Of a DNA stretch of 64,000 bases, positions 47,470 to 57,323 are shown in pieces; positions within the stretch are counted from its first letter, which is position 1, and every line of letters begins with the position of its first letter. The notes under the pieces are model-generated. The model ran no database searches. It was not told the origin of the DNA and saw only the letters and a list, made by a program, of their open reading frames with translations. The translations under genes and the position numbers were made by a program. Source of the stretch: an uncultured Pelagibacteraceae bacterium (GTDB lineage: Bacteria > Pseudomonadota > Alphaproteobacteria > Pelagibacterales > Pelagibacteraceae); contig CAJXBA010000001.1 in NCBI GenBank assembly GCA_913050185.1, positions 19,311-83,310 of the forward strand, read 5' to 3'.

Positions 47470-48607
47470 TATTAATATATCTTGTAAAATCTTTTCTAGT
47501 AAAATTTAAAATAATACCAGCAATAATGGAGGTTCCTATTAAAGAAGAGCCACCATAACTTAGAAAAGGAAGAGTCATCCCTGTAGTAGGGAACAATTTA
47601 ACATTAACACCAATGTGAATAAAAGTTTGAATAATTAAAAGAGCAGTCAAACCTATCAGTGACAGTTTTATAAATTCGTCATTTTCTAAAAGGACCTTGC
47701 TAAATATCTTGTAGCCAATAAACAAAAATAATATTACAATTAGCAGGACAAACAGTGCACCAAATTCTTCTGAGATGACCGCTATTATATAATCGGTATG
47801 TGCTTCCGGCACTTGATCCTTTAAAACTCCTTCTCCCATTCCTTGTCCAGTTAACCCACCTTGTTTTATTGCATCAAGAGCTTTTTGTGATTGAAAATTA
47901 TCACCAGTTTTTGGATTAAGGAATGTTTGAATTCTAAGAGATATATAACCAAATTTTGATGGAAAAAAATATATTAAAAACACAATGACAACCAAAGCTA
48001 CCAGACCAAAAATCGACAAAATAATCATATTAAAGCCTGAAGCAAATACCATAGTTATCCATGTTGATATTATTAATAAAGTTTGTCCGATATCAGGTTG
48101 GCTAATTAACAAAGCAACAACTAGAGAAAGAATAAAAAATGAAAATAGATATCTATTATAAATATTCATTTTATCACTTGAGACTATAATTTTAGCAATA
48201 ATAAGTACAAAAAAAGGCTTTACTAATTCTATTGGTTGAAATCTTGGAAGAATAGGAAAATCAATCCACCTCTTCGATCCTTTGATTTCTTCACCAATAA
48301 AGATAACTAACAAAAGAAATAAAATTGAAATTAAAAACAGTGGTAATAAAAATTTAATTATTTTATTTTTTTCTTGAATCGAAATTGCAATAAGTAATAA
48401 TAACGAAACAAAGACAAAAATAAGATGCTTTATAAAAAAGAAATATGTTTCTTTGCTCATCTTTTCCGCAATTATTGAAGAAGTTGAAGAAAAAGAAAAA
48501 AAAAGACCTAATAATAAGAGAAAAAGAAATAAAAATAAAATTTGCTTATCTATATTTCTCCACCATTTTGCTATTAAACTAGTATTTTCTCTACTAAAAC
48601 TAAACAT
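47462..48607 (-). CDS. ftsW: Lipid II polymerase FtsW
   Basis: SEDS family: QPDIGQTLLI, GQGMGEGVLKDQVPEAHTDYIIAVISEEFG, LPFLSYGGSSL. Confidence 0.96.
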   Translation of the reverse strand: MFSFSRENTSLIAKWWRNIDKQILFLFLFLLLLGLFFSFSSTSSIIAEKMSKETYFFFIKHLIFVFVSLLLLIAISIQEKNKIIKFLLPLFLISILFLLLVIFIGEEIKGSKRWIDFPILPRFQPIELVKPFFVLIIAKIIVSSDKMNIYNRYLFSFFILSLVVALLISQPDIGQTLLIISTWITMVFASGFNMIILSIFGLVALVVIVFLIYFFPSKFGYISLRIQTFLNPKTGDNFQSQKALDAIKQGGLTGQGMGEGVLKDQVPEAHTDYIIAVISEEFGALFVLLIVILFLFIGYKIFSKVLLENDEFIKLSLIGLTALLIIQTFIHIGVNVKLFPTTGMTLPFLSYGGSSLIGTSIIAGIILNFTRKDFTRYINNE

Positions 48608-49922
48608 TCAATCTCCGTTTAAACTTTTTTAATACCAGCTTTTTAAAAAAATTACCTCTATCTTCAAAATTATTAAATTGATCAAAAGATGCGGCTCCTG
48701 GACTAAGTAGAATAGTTTCTTTTAAATTTTTATTCAATTTTATATCTTTATAAATATTATTTATTGCATTTCGTATATTTTTTGAAATTGTACATGGAAT
48801 ATCGTTTTCAATTTGCCTTTTAAAAAAAGAAGTTTTCTTTCCAACAATATAGGCTTTTAAAACTTTCTTTTTAACATTCCTTAAATGGAAATAATCACGA
48901 TATTTTGGAAGACCTCCAACAATCCAATAAATATTATTATAATTTAATAAAGATTGTAAACTGGCTTCAAAAGTTGTGGCTTTAGAATCATTTACGCATA
49001 ATAGTTTATTGTTTGAAAATACAATTTCCTGACGATGTGGAAGTCCTTTAAATTCATTAAGAGCTTTAATTATAATTTTATCATTTACTTTTAAATTTTT
49101 AACTATTTTGTAAGCAAAAGCTAAATTTTCAATATTTCCTTTGCTTTTAAAAAATTTGTTGTCAATTTTTTTTAATAATAAATTACAACTTGATCTGTCA
49201 ATTGAAATTAATTTTGATTTTAATTTATGTGTTTTAAATATACTCTCAATCGATTTTGAGTGTTTGTTTGTCATATTAATATAGGAATAGTCAGAGCTTT
49301 TTTGTGCAAAAAAAATTCTAGACTTGATTTTTATATAATTATTAATATTTTTATGTCTTTCTAAATGATCTGGAGAAATATTTAATATAGCAGCATGTTT
49401 TGAACGAAATAACTTTGAATATTGAAGTTGGTAAGATGATGCTTCTAAAATAAATATATATTTCTTTTTTGGTTTAATTGAAGATAATATAGGATTTCCA
49501 ATATTTCCCACTGTTTTTACATTATATTGGGCCGTTTTTAAAATTTTTTCAATTATTTTGCAGGTTGTAGACTTTCCGTTGGTTCCAGTAATTGAAATAA
49601 TTGTTGCATCTTTATTAAACTCAAAAAAAAGATCTAAATCCGTAATTATTTTATTTGAATTTTTTTTTAAATAGTTTTTTATTTTGCTTTTATTAATATC
49701 TATGCCTGGACTTATAATTATAATATCGACTAAATTTTTATTTAACCAAAATTTGCTAAGTAAAAATTTTGAATTTTTTATTTTTCTTCTTACTTTTTTA
49801 TTATCATCCCAACAATAAACTTCTGCGTTTAATTTTCTAAAGGCTTTTGCTGCTGAGTATCCTGTTATACCCATGCCATAAACAGCAACTTTTTTATATT
49901 GATATTTTTGTAAAGCAAACAT
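48600..49922 (-). CDS. murD: UDP-N-acetylmuramoylalanine--D-glutamate ligase
   Basis: VYGMGITGYSAAKAF, ISITGTNGKSTTCKII, LNISPDHLERH. Confidence 0.95.
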   Translation of the reverse strand: MFALQKYQYKKVAVYGMGITGYSAAKAFRKLNAEVYCWDDNKKVRRKIKNSKFLLSKFWLNKNLVDIIIISPGIDINKSKIKNYLKKNSNKIITDLDLFFEFNKDATIISITGTNGKSTTCKIIEKILKTAQYNVKTVGNIGNPILSSIKPKKKYIFILEASSYQLQYSKLFRSKHAAILNISPDHLERHKNINNYIKIKSRIFFAQKSSDYSYINMTNKHSKSIESIFKTHKLKSKLISIDRSSCNLLLKKIDNKFFKSKGNIENLAFAYKIVKNLKVNDKIIIKALNEFKGLPHRQEIVFSNNKLLCVNDSKATTFEASLQSLLNYNNIYWIVGGLPKYRDYFHLRNVKKKVLKAYIVGKKTSFFKRQIENDIPCTISKNIRNAINNIYKDIKLNKNLKETILLSPGAASFDQFNNFEDRGNFFKKLVLKKFKRRLNV

Positions 49923-49925
49923 GCA

Positions 49926-51011
49926 TTATCTTAATTTTAGTGTCGCCAATCCTATTAATGCTAAAATTATAGATATGATCCAAAATCTAATAACAACAGT
50001 AGATTCTGCCCATCCTTTTTTTTCAAAATGATGATGAAGTGGAGCCATCATAAACACTCTTTTACCTGTAAGTTTAAATGAAACTACTTGAACAACCACT
50101 GAAACTGTTTCAAGAACAAACAAACCTCCAACAATTGCTAAAACTATCTCATGTTTTGAAATAATACTTACGACCCCTAATGAACCGCCTAATGATAATG
50201 AGCCAGTGTCTCCCATAAAAATTTTTGCAGGTGGAGCGTTAAACCACAAGAAGCCTAAACAAGATCCAACAATTGAACCACAAAAAATAGAAGCTTCTCC
50301 TACATCAGCAATATAGGAAATTTGTAAATACTCTGAAAAAACGGTATTGCCTACAACATAACAGATAAGTGTAAATGATAATGCTACCAACATTACGGGT
50401 ACTGTAGCCAAACCATCTAAACCGTCGGTTAGATTAACCGCATTTGAAGATCCAACTATAATAAAAAGAGCAAATGGAATAAAAAATAATCCCAGATGCA
50501 AAACTAAATTTTTAAAAAAAGGAAAGTAAAGATTTTTTAAATGATTGCTGTCTCCAAATTTCATCAACAGAAAAATAACAATTAATGAAAGGATAATTTG
50601 AAAAAAAAATTTTAATCCTGAAGATATACCTCTCGAATTGTTATGTTTTATTTTCAAATAATCATCCGCAAAACCAAGTAAACCAAAAGTTGTTGCAACC
50701 ATCAGTAATATCCAAACATAATAATTATTTAGATCAGCCCACAATAAAGTGCCAAAGAGTATTCCTATTAAAATAAGAAGTCCCCCCATAGTAGGTGTGC
50801 CTATCTTTTTAATTATATGGTCTGTAGGTCCATCATTTCTTATAGGGCCTGTAATCTTGCGAGATTCAATAAATTTTATGAACGGTCCTCCAATCAAAAA
50901 TACTATTATCATCGAAGACATTACTGAAAGCCCTGTTCTAAAAGTTAAATAACGAAAAACATTTAGTGCGGAAAATTGATCTATTAAAGAAATTAAAAAG
51001 CTATATAGCAC
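49926..51011 (-). CDS. mraY: Phospho-N-acetylmuramoyl-pentapeptide transferase
   Basis: PTMGGLLIL, NLTDGLDGLA, MGDTGSLSLGG, MAPLHHHFE. Confidence 0.97.
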   Translation of the reverse strand: MLYSFLISLIDQFSALNVFRYLTFRTGLSVMSSMIIVFLIGGPFIKFIESRKITGPIRNDGPTDHIIKKIGTPTMGGLLILIGILFGTLLWADLNNYYVWILLMVATTFGLLGFADDYLKIKHNNSRGISSGLKFFFQIILSLIVIFLLMKFGDSNHLKNLYFPFFKNLVLHLGLFFIPFALFIIVGSSNAVNLTDGLDGLATVPVMLVALSFTLICYVVGNTVFSEYLQISYIADVGEASIFCGSIVGSCLGFLWFNAPPAKIFMGDTGSLSLGGSLGVVSIISKHEIVLAIVGGLFVLETVSVVVQVVSFKLTGKRVFMMAPLHHHFEKKGWAESTVVIRFWIISIILALIGLATLKLR

Positions 51012-53850
51012 TTATTTGTCCTCTTTTAATATTTTTTGAAAATCTATTCAAACCCGTTGCGTTCGATCCTTTTACCATAAGTAAATCATTATTGCGTATA
51101 ATTTTGGCAAAATGATTGCGTGCTTCTTTAAGATTATCGAATATTTTACCTTTTTTATTAGCTCGTAAATAATCAAAGGTTTCTCTGATATATTTGCCAT
51201 AAACGAAAACTTTATCAACGTCACTTTTATTAATTGTATTCGATAATGTTCTGTGGAGTTGAGTTGATCTTTTTCCAAGTTCCAACATGTCACCCAAAAA
51301 GACTAATTTTTTTCCATTATTTTTTCTTTTATGAAAATTCACATTCTTAATGGCAGATGTCATTGATAGTGGATTTGCGTTATAACTTTCATCAATAAAT
51401 TCAAATCTTTTATTGAATTTTTTAATAACCTTAATATCTCCTCTTCCATCGGGAATTTTAAAATTAATAAATTTTTTTTTCATTTTATTTAAATTTAAAT
51501 TATAAACAAAAAGTACACAAATGCAGGCTAAAAAATTATTTATAAAATTATCTGCGGAATATTTTACATCAAAATTAAAAATTTTATTTTTTACCTTTAA
51601 TTTTAGTCTGTAGTGGTTCCCAATCTTTTTTGTATTCAACAAAAAAATATCCGATCTTTTTTTAAGACTAAAAGATATAACATTAATTCTATTTTTTTTT
51701 GCTTGATTAGACAAAAAACTAAAAAAATTACTGTCTTTATTTAAAATTATATTTCCTCCTTCTAAAATATTACCAATTATTTCTGATTTGGCCTTCGCTA
51801 TGTCCTTAATAGAATTGAAATTTTCAAGATGAGCTTCCGAAATATTGGTAATAATGGCTGTTTCTGGTTGGATAATTTTCGATAAATTGCCTATTTCTCC
51901 TTTTTTATTCATCCCAATTTCAAATACTCCATATTCAGTATTTTTTTTCAAATTGGAAAGACACAAAGGTACCCCAAATTTATTATTATATGAGAGGGGG
52001 GAACAATAAACCGTACCATAATATTTTAGGGCAAAATTAACAAGATTTTTTAAAGTTGTTTTTCCAACACTGCCAGTAATACCTACAATTCGTGCGCAGG
52101 AGTTTTCTCTAGTAATTTTTGCAAGTCGATTTAGAGAAGAAAGAGTATTTTTAACTTTTATTAATTTTTTGTTTGAAACTTGGCTCACATTCTTGCTGAC
52201 TACAGATTTCACGGCTCCTTTTTTAAATGCTTCTTTTATAAATTTATGACCATCTGTATTTTTGCCTTTTACTGCAAAAAATAAATTATTTTTCTTAATT
52301 GTTTTAGTATTAATCGATACTCCATTATAATTTATTTTTCTAAGATTTTTATTTTTAAAAGCTTTTTCAACTAAATTTTGCGACCAATTACTTTTAGTAA
52401 AATAAAATTTTCTTTCCCCAACAATTTCTTTTATTACGTTTTTATCTGAAAAATTTACTATCTTCTTTCCATAATCTTGGGTTTCTTCATGACCTTTGCC
52501 AGCCACCAAGAGTATTTCTCCTTCTCTCAGTTCCTTAATAGCTGTTTCAATAGCTTTTCTTCTGCTTCCTATATCGACAGCCAATTTTTTGCAGGATGAT
52601 ATAATAGCTTTACGTATTTTTTTTGGGTTTTCGTTTCTTGGGTTATCGTCAGTAACAAAAATTTTTCTGCAGTATTTTTTTGCAATTGCACCCATTCTTG
52701 AACGCTTTGCTTTATCTCTCTCTCCTCCGCATCCAAAAACTAAGATAATATTTCTTCTATATTGATTTTTTAATGCAATTAAGCTTTGCCTTAAAGCTTC
52801 AGGAGTGTGAGCAAAATCCAAAATAATTTTAGTGTTATTTTTATAATTAGAAATACACTCAAGTCTGCCCGGAACAGATTTAATATTTTTAATTACATTA
52901 AAAACTTTGTTAATTTTTATTCCACAACATGCGCTCGCTAACACTGCCATGAGTAAGTTTTTAACTTGGTAATATCCTATAAGTGGTATTTGCAACGTAA
53001 TAATTTTTGAATTCGTGTAAACTTTAACTATCTGTTTATCTTGCTGATATGTATGTTGTAAAATTTTTAAGGTTCCTGAACTTGAGCCTATGGTAGTTAT
53101 TTTTATTTTTTTTTTATTTGCAATATTTTTGATTGTTGTAAATTCCTTATTATCTTCATCTGTAATAATTTTGGAATTTTTTTTAAGTAAACTTTTGAAT
53201 AAATACATCTTTGAACTAAAGTAAGATTGCATCTTTTTGTGATAATCGAGATGATCGTGACTAAGATTGGTAAATATTCCTACATTTATGTGTAAATTAT
53301 CTAACCTATGCTGTTGAAGTCCATGGCTTGAGGCCTCCAAAATTATATATTTAATTTTTTTTTTTGCTAAAATTTGCAAATTTTTATGCAGAGATAAGGG
53401 ATCCATTGAGGTAAGTTTTGTTTTTCTATTATATTTTTTAGAAGATATTCCCAAAGTTCCAATTGAAGCTGCTGAACCTTTACAAAAATTTAATATTTGA
53501 TAAAAAAAATTAGCTACTGAAGATTTTCCATTTGTTCCAGTTACAGCGATAATAGAAGATGGTTTTTTGCTATAAAAATTTGAGCAAGCTTCGGATAAGC
53601 TTTTTCTTACATTGTTGACTACGAGCCAAGGTATCGTACACTTTTTAAGTTTAGCTTTTTTGTTGGAAACAACTGCAGTGGCACCTTTTGATATTGCCTC
53701 TTTAATAAATTTTGTTCCTGATGTCTGTTTCCCTTCAATAGCAAAAAAAATATCTTTTTTTCTAACTTTTCTACTATCGAAACAAATACCTTCTACGGAT
53801 ATTTTTCGATACTCCTTTTTTACAGATCCCAGCAGTTTACCTAAAAACAT
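51001..53850 (-). CDS. murEF: Fused MurE-MurF (UDP-MurNAc-tripeptide synthetase / UDP-MurNAc-pentapeptide synthetase)
   Basis: 949 aa with two Mur ligase modules: MurE (ITVTGTNGKSSVANFF-like AVTGTNGKSSV, DDNPRNENP, AGKGHE) followed in frame by MurF (ITGSVGKTTLKNLV, NNKFGVPLCL, FEIGMNKKGEI, DESYNANPLSM). Confidence 0.95.
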   Translation of the reverse strand: MFLGKLLGSVKKEYRKISVEGICFDSRKVRKKDIFFAIEGKQTSGTKFIKEAISKGATAVVSNKKAKLKKCTIPWLVVNNVRKSLSEACSNFYSKKPSSIIAVTGTNGKSSVANFFYQILNFCKGSAASIGTLGISSKKYNRKTKLTSMDPLSLHKNLQILAKKKIKYIILEASSHGLQQHRLDNLHINVGIFTNLSHDHLDYHKKMQSYFSSKMYLFKSLLKKNSKIITDEDNKEFTTIKNIANKKKIKITTIGSSSGTLKILQHTYQQDKQIVKVYTNSKIITLQIPLIGYYQVKNLLMAVLASACCGIKINKVFNVIKNIKSVPGRLECISNYKNNTKIILDFAHTPEALRQSLIALKNQYRRNIILVFGCGGERDKAKRSRMGAIAKKYCRKIFVTDDNPRNENPKKIRKAIISSCKKLAVDIGSRRKAIETAIKELREGEILLVAGKGHEETQDYGKKIVNFSDKNVIKEIVGERKFYFTKSNWSQNLVEKAFKNKNLRKINYNGVSINTKTIKKNNLFFAVKGKNTDGHKFIKEAFKKGAVKSVVSKNVSQVSNKKLIKVKNTLSSLNRLAKITRENSCARIVGITGSVGKTTLKNLVNFALKYYGTVYCSPLSYNNKFGVPLCLSNLKKNTEYGVFEIGMNKKGEIGNLSKIIQPETAIITNISEAHLENFNSIKDIAKAKSEIIGNILEGGNIILNKDSNFFSFLSNQAKKNRINVISFSLKKRSDIFLLNTKKIGNHYRLKLKVKNKIFNFDVKYSADNFINNFLACICVLFVYNLNLNKMKKKFINFKIPDGRGDIKVIKKFNKRFEFIDESYNANPLSMTSAIKNVNFHKRKNNGKKLVFLGDMLELGKRSTQLHRTLSNTINKSDVDKVFVYGKYIRETFDYLRANKKGKIFDNLKEARNHFAKIIRNNDLLMVKGSNATGLNRFSKNIKRGQISAI

Positions 53851-55584
53851 TTAAAATTTGTTCGAAGCTTGTAAATTATTTATGGCTAAAATTGGACCAA
53901 TTTTTTCTATAATTTTGCCAGCAACAACCACGGTATTCCATCCGGAAGTATTACGTTTTTCACCTTTATGTTTGTAACCATTTGAAAACTCATACACAAA
54001 ATATGGAGCTGGTTTGGGTTCGTCTAATATTACAAGTAAAACATATTTTGGCTTACTAATTGGAAATAAAGAGACAAAAGTATTAAACTTTTTTTCTGTA
54101 TAAACACCTTCAATAGATTTCAAAGCAGTTCCGGTTTTACCTCCAACTTCATAACCATCGATATTTGCAAAATTTGCAGTTCCTTCTTTATTGGAGACTA
54201 TTTTTCTCAAAATAGAATTTACTATTTTGCTTGTTTCTGTTGAAACAATTTGTTTTTTTTGCTCGTACTCATTACTTCTTGTTTTTAAAATAGTTGGTTG
54301 AATTTCATATCCTCCATTACCTAGAATCGCATAGGCTCTTGCAAGTTGTAAAGGTGTAGTCGTTATACCGTGTCCAAATGATGCTGTTGCAAGTTTACAT
54401 TTCCCCCATCTAAATGGAATAGGAGTGCCGATTTCCTCCAAATCAAAATTAGTTGTTTTAAAAAGATTCAGGGAATTTAAAAAATCTTTATATTTTTCAA
54501 TACCAATTTTTTGAGCTATTCGAACTGCACCAATATTAGAAGATTGAATTAAAATTTGTTCAGCACTTAAATTTTTAGGTAAATTATCATGTTCGGATAT
54601 CTCTCTTCCTGCGCAAAATATTTTGTGTTTCAAATTAGTAAACATAGTTTTTTGATCTATTATCCCATTTTCTAGTCCTGCGGCTAAAGTAAATGTTTTA
54701 AAAACTGAACCCATTTCGTAAACTCCTTTAGTAATTTTATTAGTATAAATATCATCATTAATTGAAAATCTTTTGTTCAAATCATAATCGGGCAAAGATA
54801 CAAAGGATAATATTTCACCATTATTTACGTCCATAAGGAGTGCAGCACTTCCTATTGCATTGAAATCTGATTGAGCACCAATTAATTCTTCTCTTACAAT
54901 ATGTTGTAAATTTGAATCCAAAGTGAGTTCTAGAGATGAGTTAATTAGTAGTTTAGTTTTTAAATCTTTATCAAAAAATTTTTCTACACCAGAAATTCCT
55001 GTATTATCGTCATCGATTTGACCCAAAATATGACTTAACAAATTTTTTTGTGGATAAATTCTAAACTGATGTTTTTCGAGTAATATAGATTTGTCGCCTA
55101 GCAAAAAAAGGTTGGTTTTTTCATTCTCGGTAAGTTTTTTTTTTATATAAAAAAACTTGTTTTTTTTTAATTTTAATTTGATTTTATACGTTTCTAGTTC
55201 AGGAAAAATAAGTCTTAAATTTATTAATAATTTTTTTTTATCCTTTGCTAAGTAAGGTCTTACACCAGCTGAGTAAATATCAATATTTCTTGCCAAAATT
55301 ATCCCATTTCTATCTAAAATATCTCCCCTTTTTTTTATAAAATTTTTATTAGTATTTTCAGAGGAAATAATTTTATTAGGTAATGGTGATAAAGACAGAT
55401 AAATAATTTTGACAGTAAAAACGATTACAAAGCAAAAAAAAATAAAAAATAAAAAATTTACTCTACTTAAAGAAACTTTTACTAAATCTAATTTTTTGCT
55501 ATCGATAAGAGATTCTGGTTCGATATAATCTTCGAAAAAAAAACTTTTTTTTTTTGATTTGTTTTTTCTCTTTCTGCTCTTCAT
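53851..55584 (-). CDS. ftsI: Penicillin-binding protein 3 / FtsI
   Basis: RGDILDRNGIILARN, SSNIGAVRIAQKIG (SxN), GGKTGTA (KTG). Confidence 0.96.
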   Translation of the reverse strand: MKSRKRKNKSKKKSFFFEDYIEPESLIDSKKLDLVKVSLSRVNFLFFIFFCFVIVFTVKIIYLSLSPLPNKIISSENTNKNFIKKRGDILDRNGIILARNIDIYSAGVRPYLAKDKKKLLINLRLIFPELETYKIKLKLKKNKFFYIKKKLTENEKTNLFLLGDKSILLEKHQFRIYPQKNLLSHILGQIDDDNTGISGVEKFFDKDLKTKLLINSSLELTLDSNLQHIVREELIGAQSDFNAIGSAALLMDVNNGEILSFVSLPDYDLNKRFSINDDIYTNKITKGVYEMGSVFKTFTLAAGLENGIIDQKTMFTNLKHKIFCAGREISEHDNLPKNLSAEQILIQSSNIGAVRIAQKIGIEKYKDFLNSLNLFKTTNFDLEEIGTPIPFRWGKCKLATASFGHGITTTPLQLARAYAILGNGGYEIQPTILKTRSNEYEQKKQIVSTETSKIVNSILRKIVSNKEGTANFANIDGYEVGGKTGTALKSIEGVYTEKKFNTFVSLFPISKPKYVLLVILDEPKPAPYFVYEFSNGYKHKGEKRNTSGWNTVVVAGKIIEKIGPILAINNLQASNKF

Positions 55585-55590
55585 TTGACA

Positions 55591-56292
55591 CTATTTTCCC
55601 GGCACAATAGGAATGCCTAGAAAAACTTTAACCATTTGCAAACCCATCCACTGCCGCGCCTTCTTTGACTTAATTATTTCGTGGGGATCAGAATAAAATT
55701 TTTTTAGTTCATTCTTCTTTGTTTCAATCTTTTTTGCTATTCGTAACTTTATATCGTGAGGCAAATTTTTTGGTTTAGAATAAATGTACTGGGACTTAAC
55801 CAATTCCGTTTTATTGATCTTAATTTTTTTCGTAAATTGTAATTTTTTTGCTATCTTTGCGCCTTTATTTATTGTTTTATTTATAATAATTTTTTTTAGT
55901 TTTGTTTTTTCCAATTTGGTTATGATTTTCTTTTTTTGATTTAAATGTCTAATTTGAGATTGTTTATAATAATTAAAGTCAGATTCTAAATGTTCTTTGG
56001 CCAGTCGTGATATATTTTCAGGTGAGGTAATAACTTCATGATCCAATCTGGCCTGATACAATTCAAATTTTATACTATTAGTTGAATCTTCTAAATTGGT
56101 TATTTCCTTTTGTAAATTTTTTGTTTCGTTTTTAATTATAGAAATCAATACTAAACTAAAAACGAATAAAATTATTCCTATAGAATACTTTTTAACTTCA
56201 CTATTCCCTTTTTGTTTCGAATATAAAGGTAGAGTACTAATCCATCTTTGTGGATCTAATTGATATTCTGTTTGATCTGATTCTAAATTCAT
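55591..56292 (-). CDS. ftsL: FtsL-like protein with long basic C-terminal extension
   Basis: Single TM and coiled coil (NLQKEITNLEDSTNSIKFELYQARLDHEVITSPENISRLAKEHL) at the ftsL position. Confidence 0.7.
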   Translation of the reverse strand: MNLESDQTEYQLDPQRWISTLPLYSKQKGNSEVKKYSIGIILFVFSLVLISIIKNETKNLQKEITNLEDSTNSIKFELYQARLDHEVITSPENISRLAKEHLESDFNYYKQSQIRHLNQKKKIITKLEKTKLKKIIINKTINKGAKIAKKLQFTKKIKINKTELVKSQYIYSKPKNLPHDIKLRIAKKIETKKNELKKFYSDPHEIIKSKKARQWMGLQMVKVFLGIPIVPGK

Positions 56293-57320
56293 AATCTTGT
56301 TTCTTCAATTTTAAAATAATTTTCAAATTTTTTTTGAAATTCCTTAGGATGATAAAATACATTGTTGTTTCTTATTGCATACCTAAGTTTTGCAGATCTT
56401 GAGCTATTATTTTGTAGAACTTCCTTTATGTCTGGTGTTAAGGGTTTTTTTAAAAATAATCTAAACAAATCAGATTTATTCTTATTTAGTGGTAAATATC
56501 TTGAGGGGTTTTTAGCCGAATTAGAATATAGAGAGAAAAAATTTTTTACAATTTTATCCTCCAGGGAATGAAAACTTACAACAATCAACAAACCATCATC
56601 AGAAAGAATCTTTGTTGCTGCTGTCAATCCTAATATTAATTCGCTTAATTCTTGATTAACAAAAATTCTTATAGCTTGAAAAGTTTTGGTAGCTGGATTC
56701 TTTTTATAATGATTAAAATTTTTTTTTGCATCATTAACTATACTAGCAAATTCTTCCGAGCTTTTTATTGGTTTGTCAGATCTATATTTAATAATTTTAT
56801 TTGCAATAATTTGCCCATCTTTTTCTTCTCCCAAAATTTTTATTATTTTTGCTAAATTTCTTTTATCTAATGTATTTACCACGTCATATGCAGAATATTT
56901 ATTAATGCCCATTTGCATATTAAGCGGACCTTTAGATTTAAAAGAAAAACCTCTTTGAAAATCTGAAAGTTGAAACGAGGAAAGGCCTAAATCAAAAATT
57001 ATTGCGCGTGGACTTAAATTTGATTTAATAATTTTGCTTAAATTACTAAATTTGTCTTGAAAAAAAATAAATCTTTTTGGAAATTTTTTTACTAAAAGAT
57101 TTGCATATTGTTGCGTATATTTGTCTCTATCAATGGCATAAACTTTTGTGTTTGGATACTTCAGAATTGCTTGAGAGTATCCGCCGCCACCGAATGTGCA
57201 ATCAATAAAAATGCCACCATGTTGAGGGGATATAATGCTTAATATTTTGTCTAGCATCACCGGATAATGTTTTGTTTTGTCCGATGACATGGTGGCATTC
57301 ATAAATTTCCTTTTTTTCAT
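56289..57320 (-). CDS. rsmH: 16S rRNA (cytosine1402-N4)-methyltransferase
   Basis: HYPVMLDKILSII, DCTFGGGGYSQAIL, FDLGLSSFQL, VVSFHSLEDKIVKNFF. Confidence 0.97.
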   Translation of the reverse strand: MKKRKFMNATMSSDKTKHYPVMLDKILSIISPQHGGIFIDCTFGGGGYSQAILKYPNTKVYAIDRDKYTQQYANLLVKKFPKRFIFFQDKFSNLSKIIKSNLSPRAIIFDLGLSSFQLSDFQRGFSFKSKGPLNMQMGINKYSAYDVVNTLDKRNLAKIIKILGEEKDGQIIANKIIKYRSDKPIKSSEEFASIVNDAKKNFNHYKKNPATKTFQAIRIFVNQELSELILGLTAATKILSDDGLLIVVSFHSLEDKIVKNFFSLYSNSAKNPSRYLPLNKNKSDLFRLFLKKPLTPDIKEVLQNNSSRSAKLRYAIRNNNVFYHPKEFQKKFENYFKIEETRL

Positions 57321-57323
57321 CCA

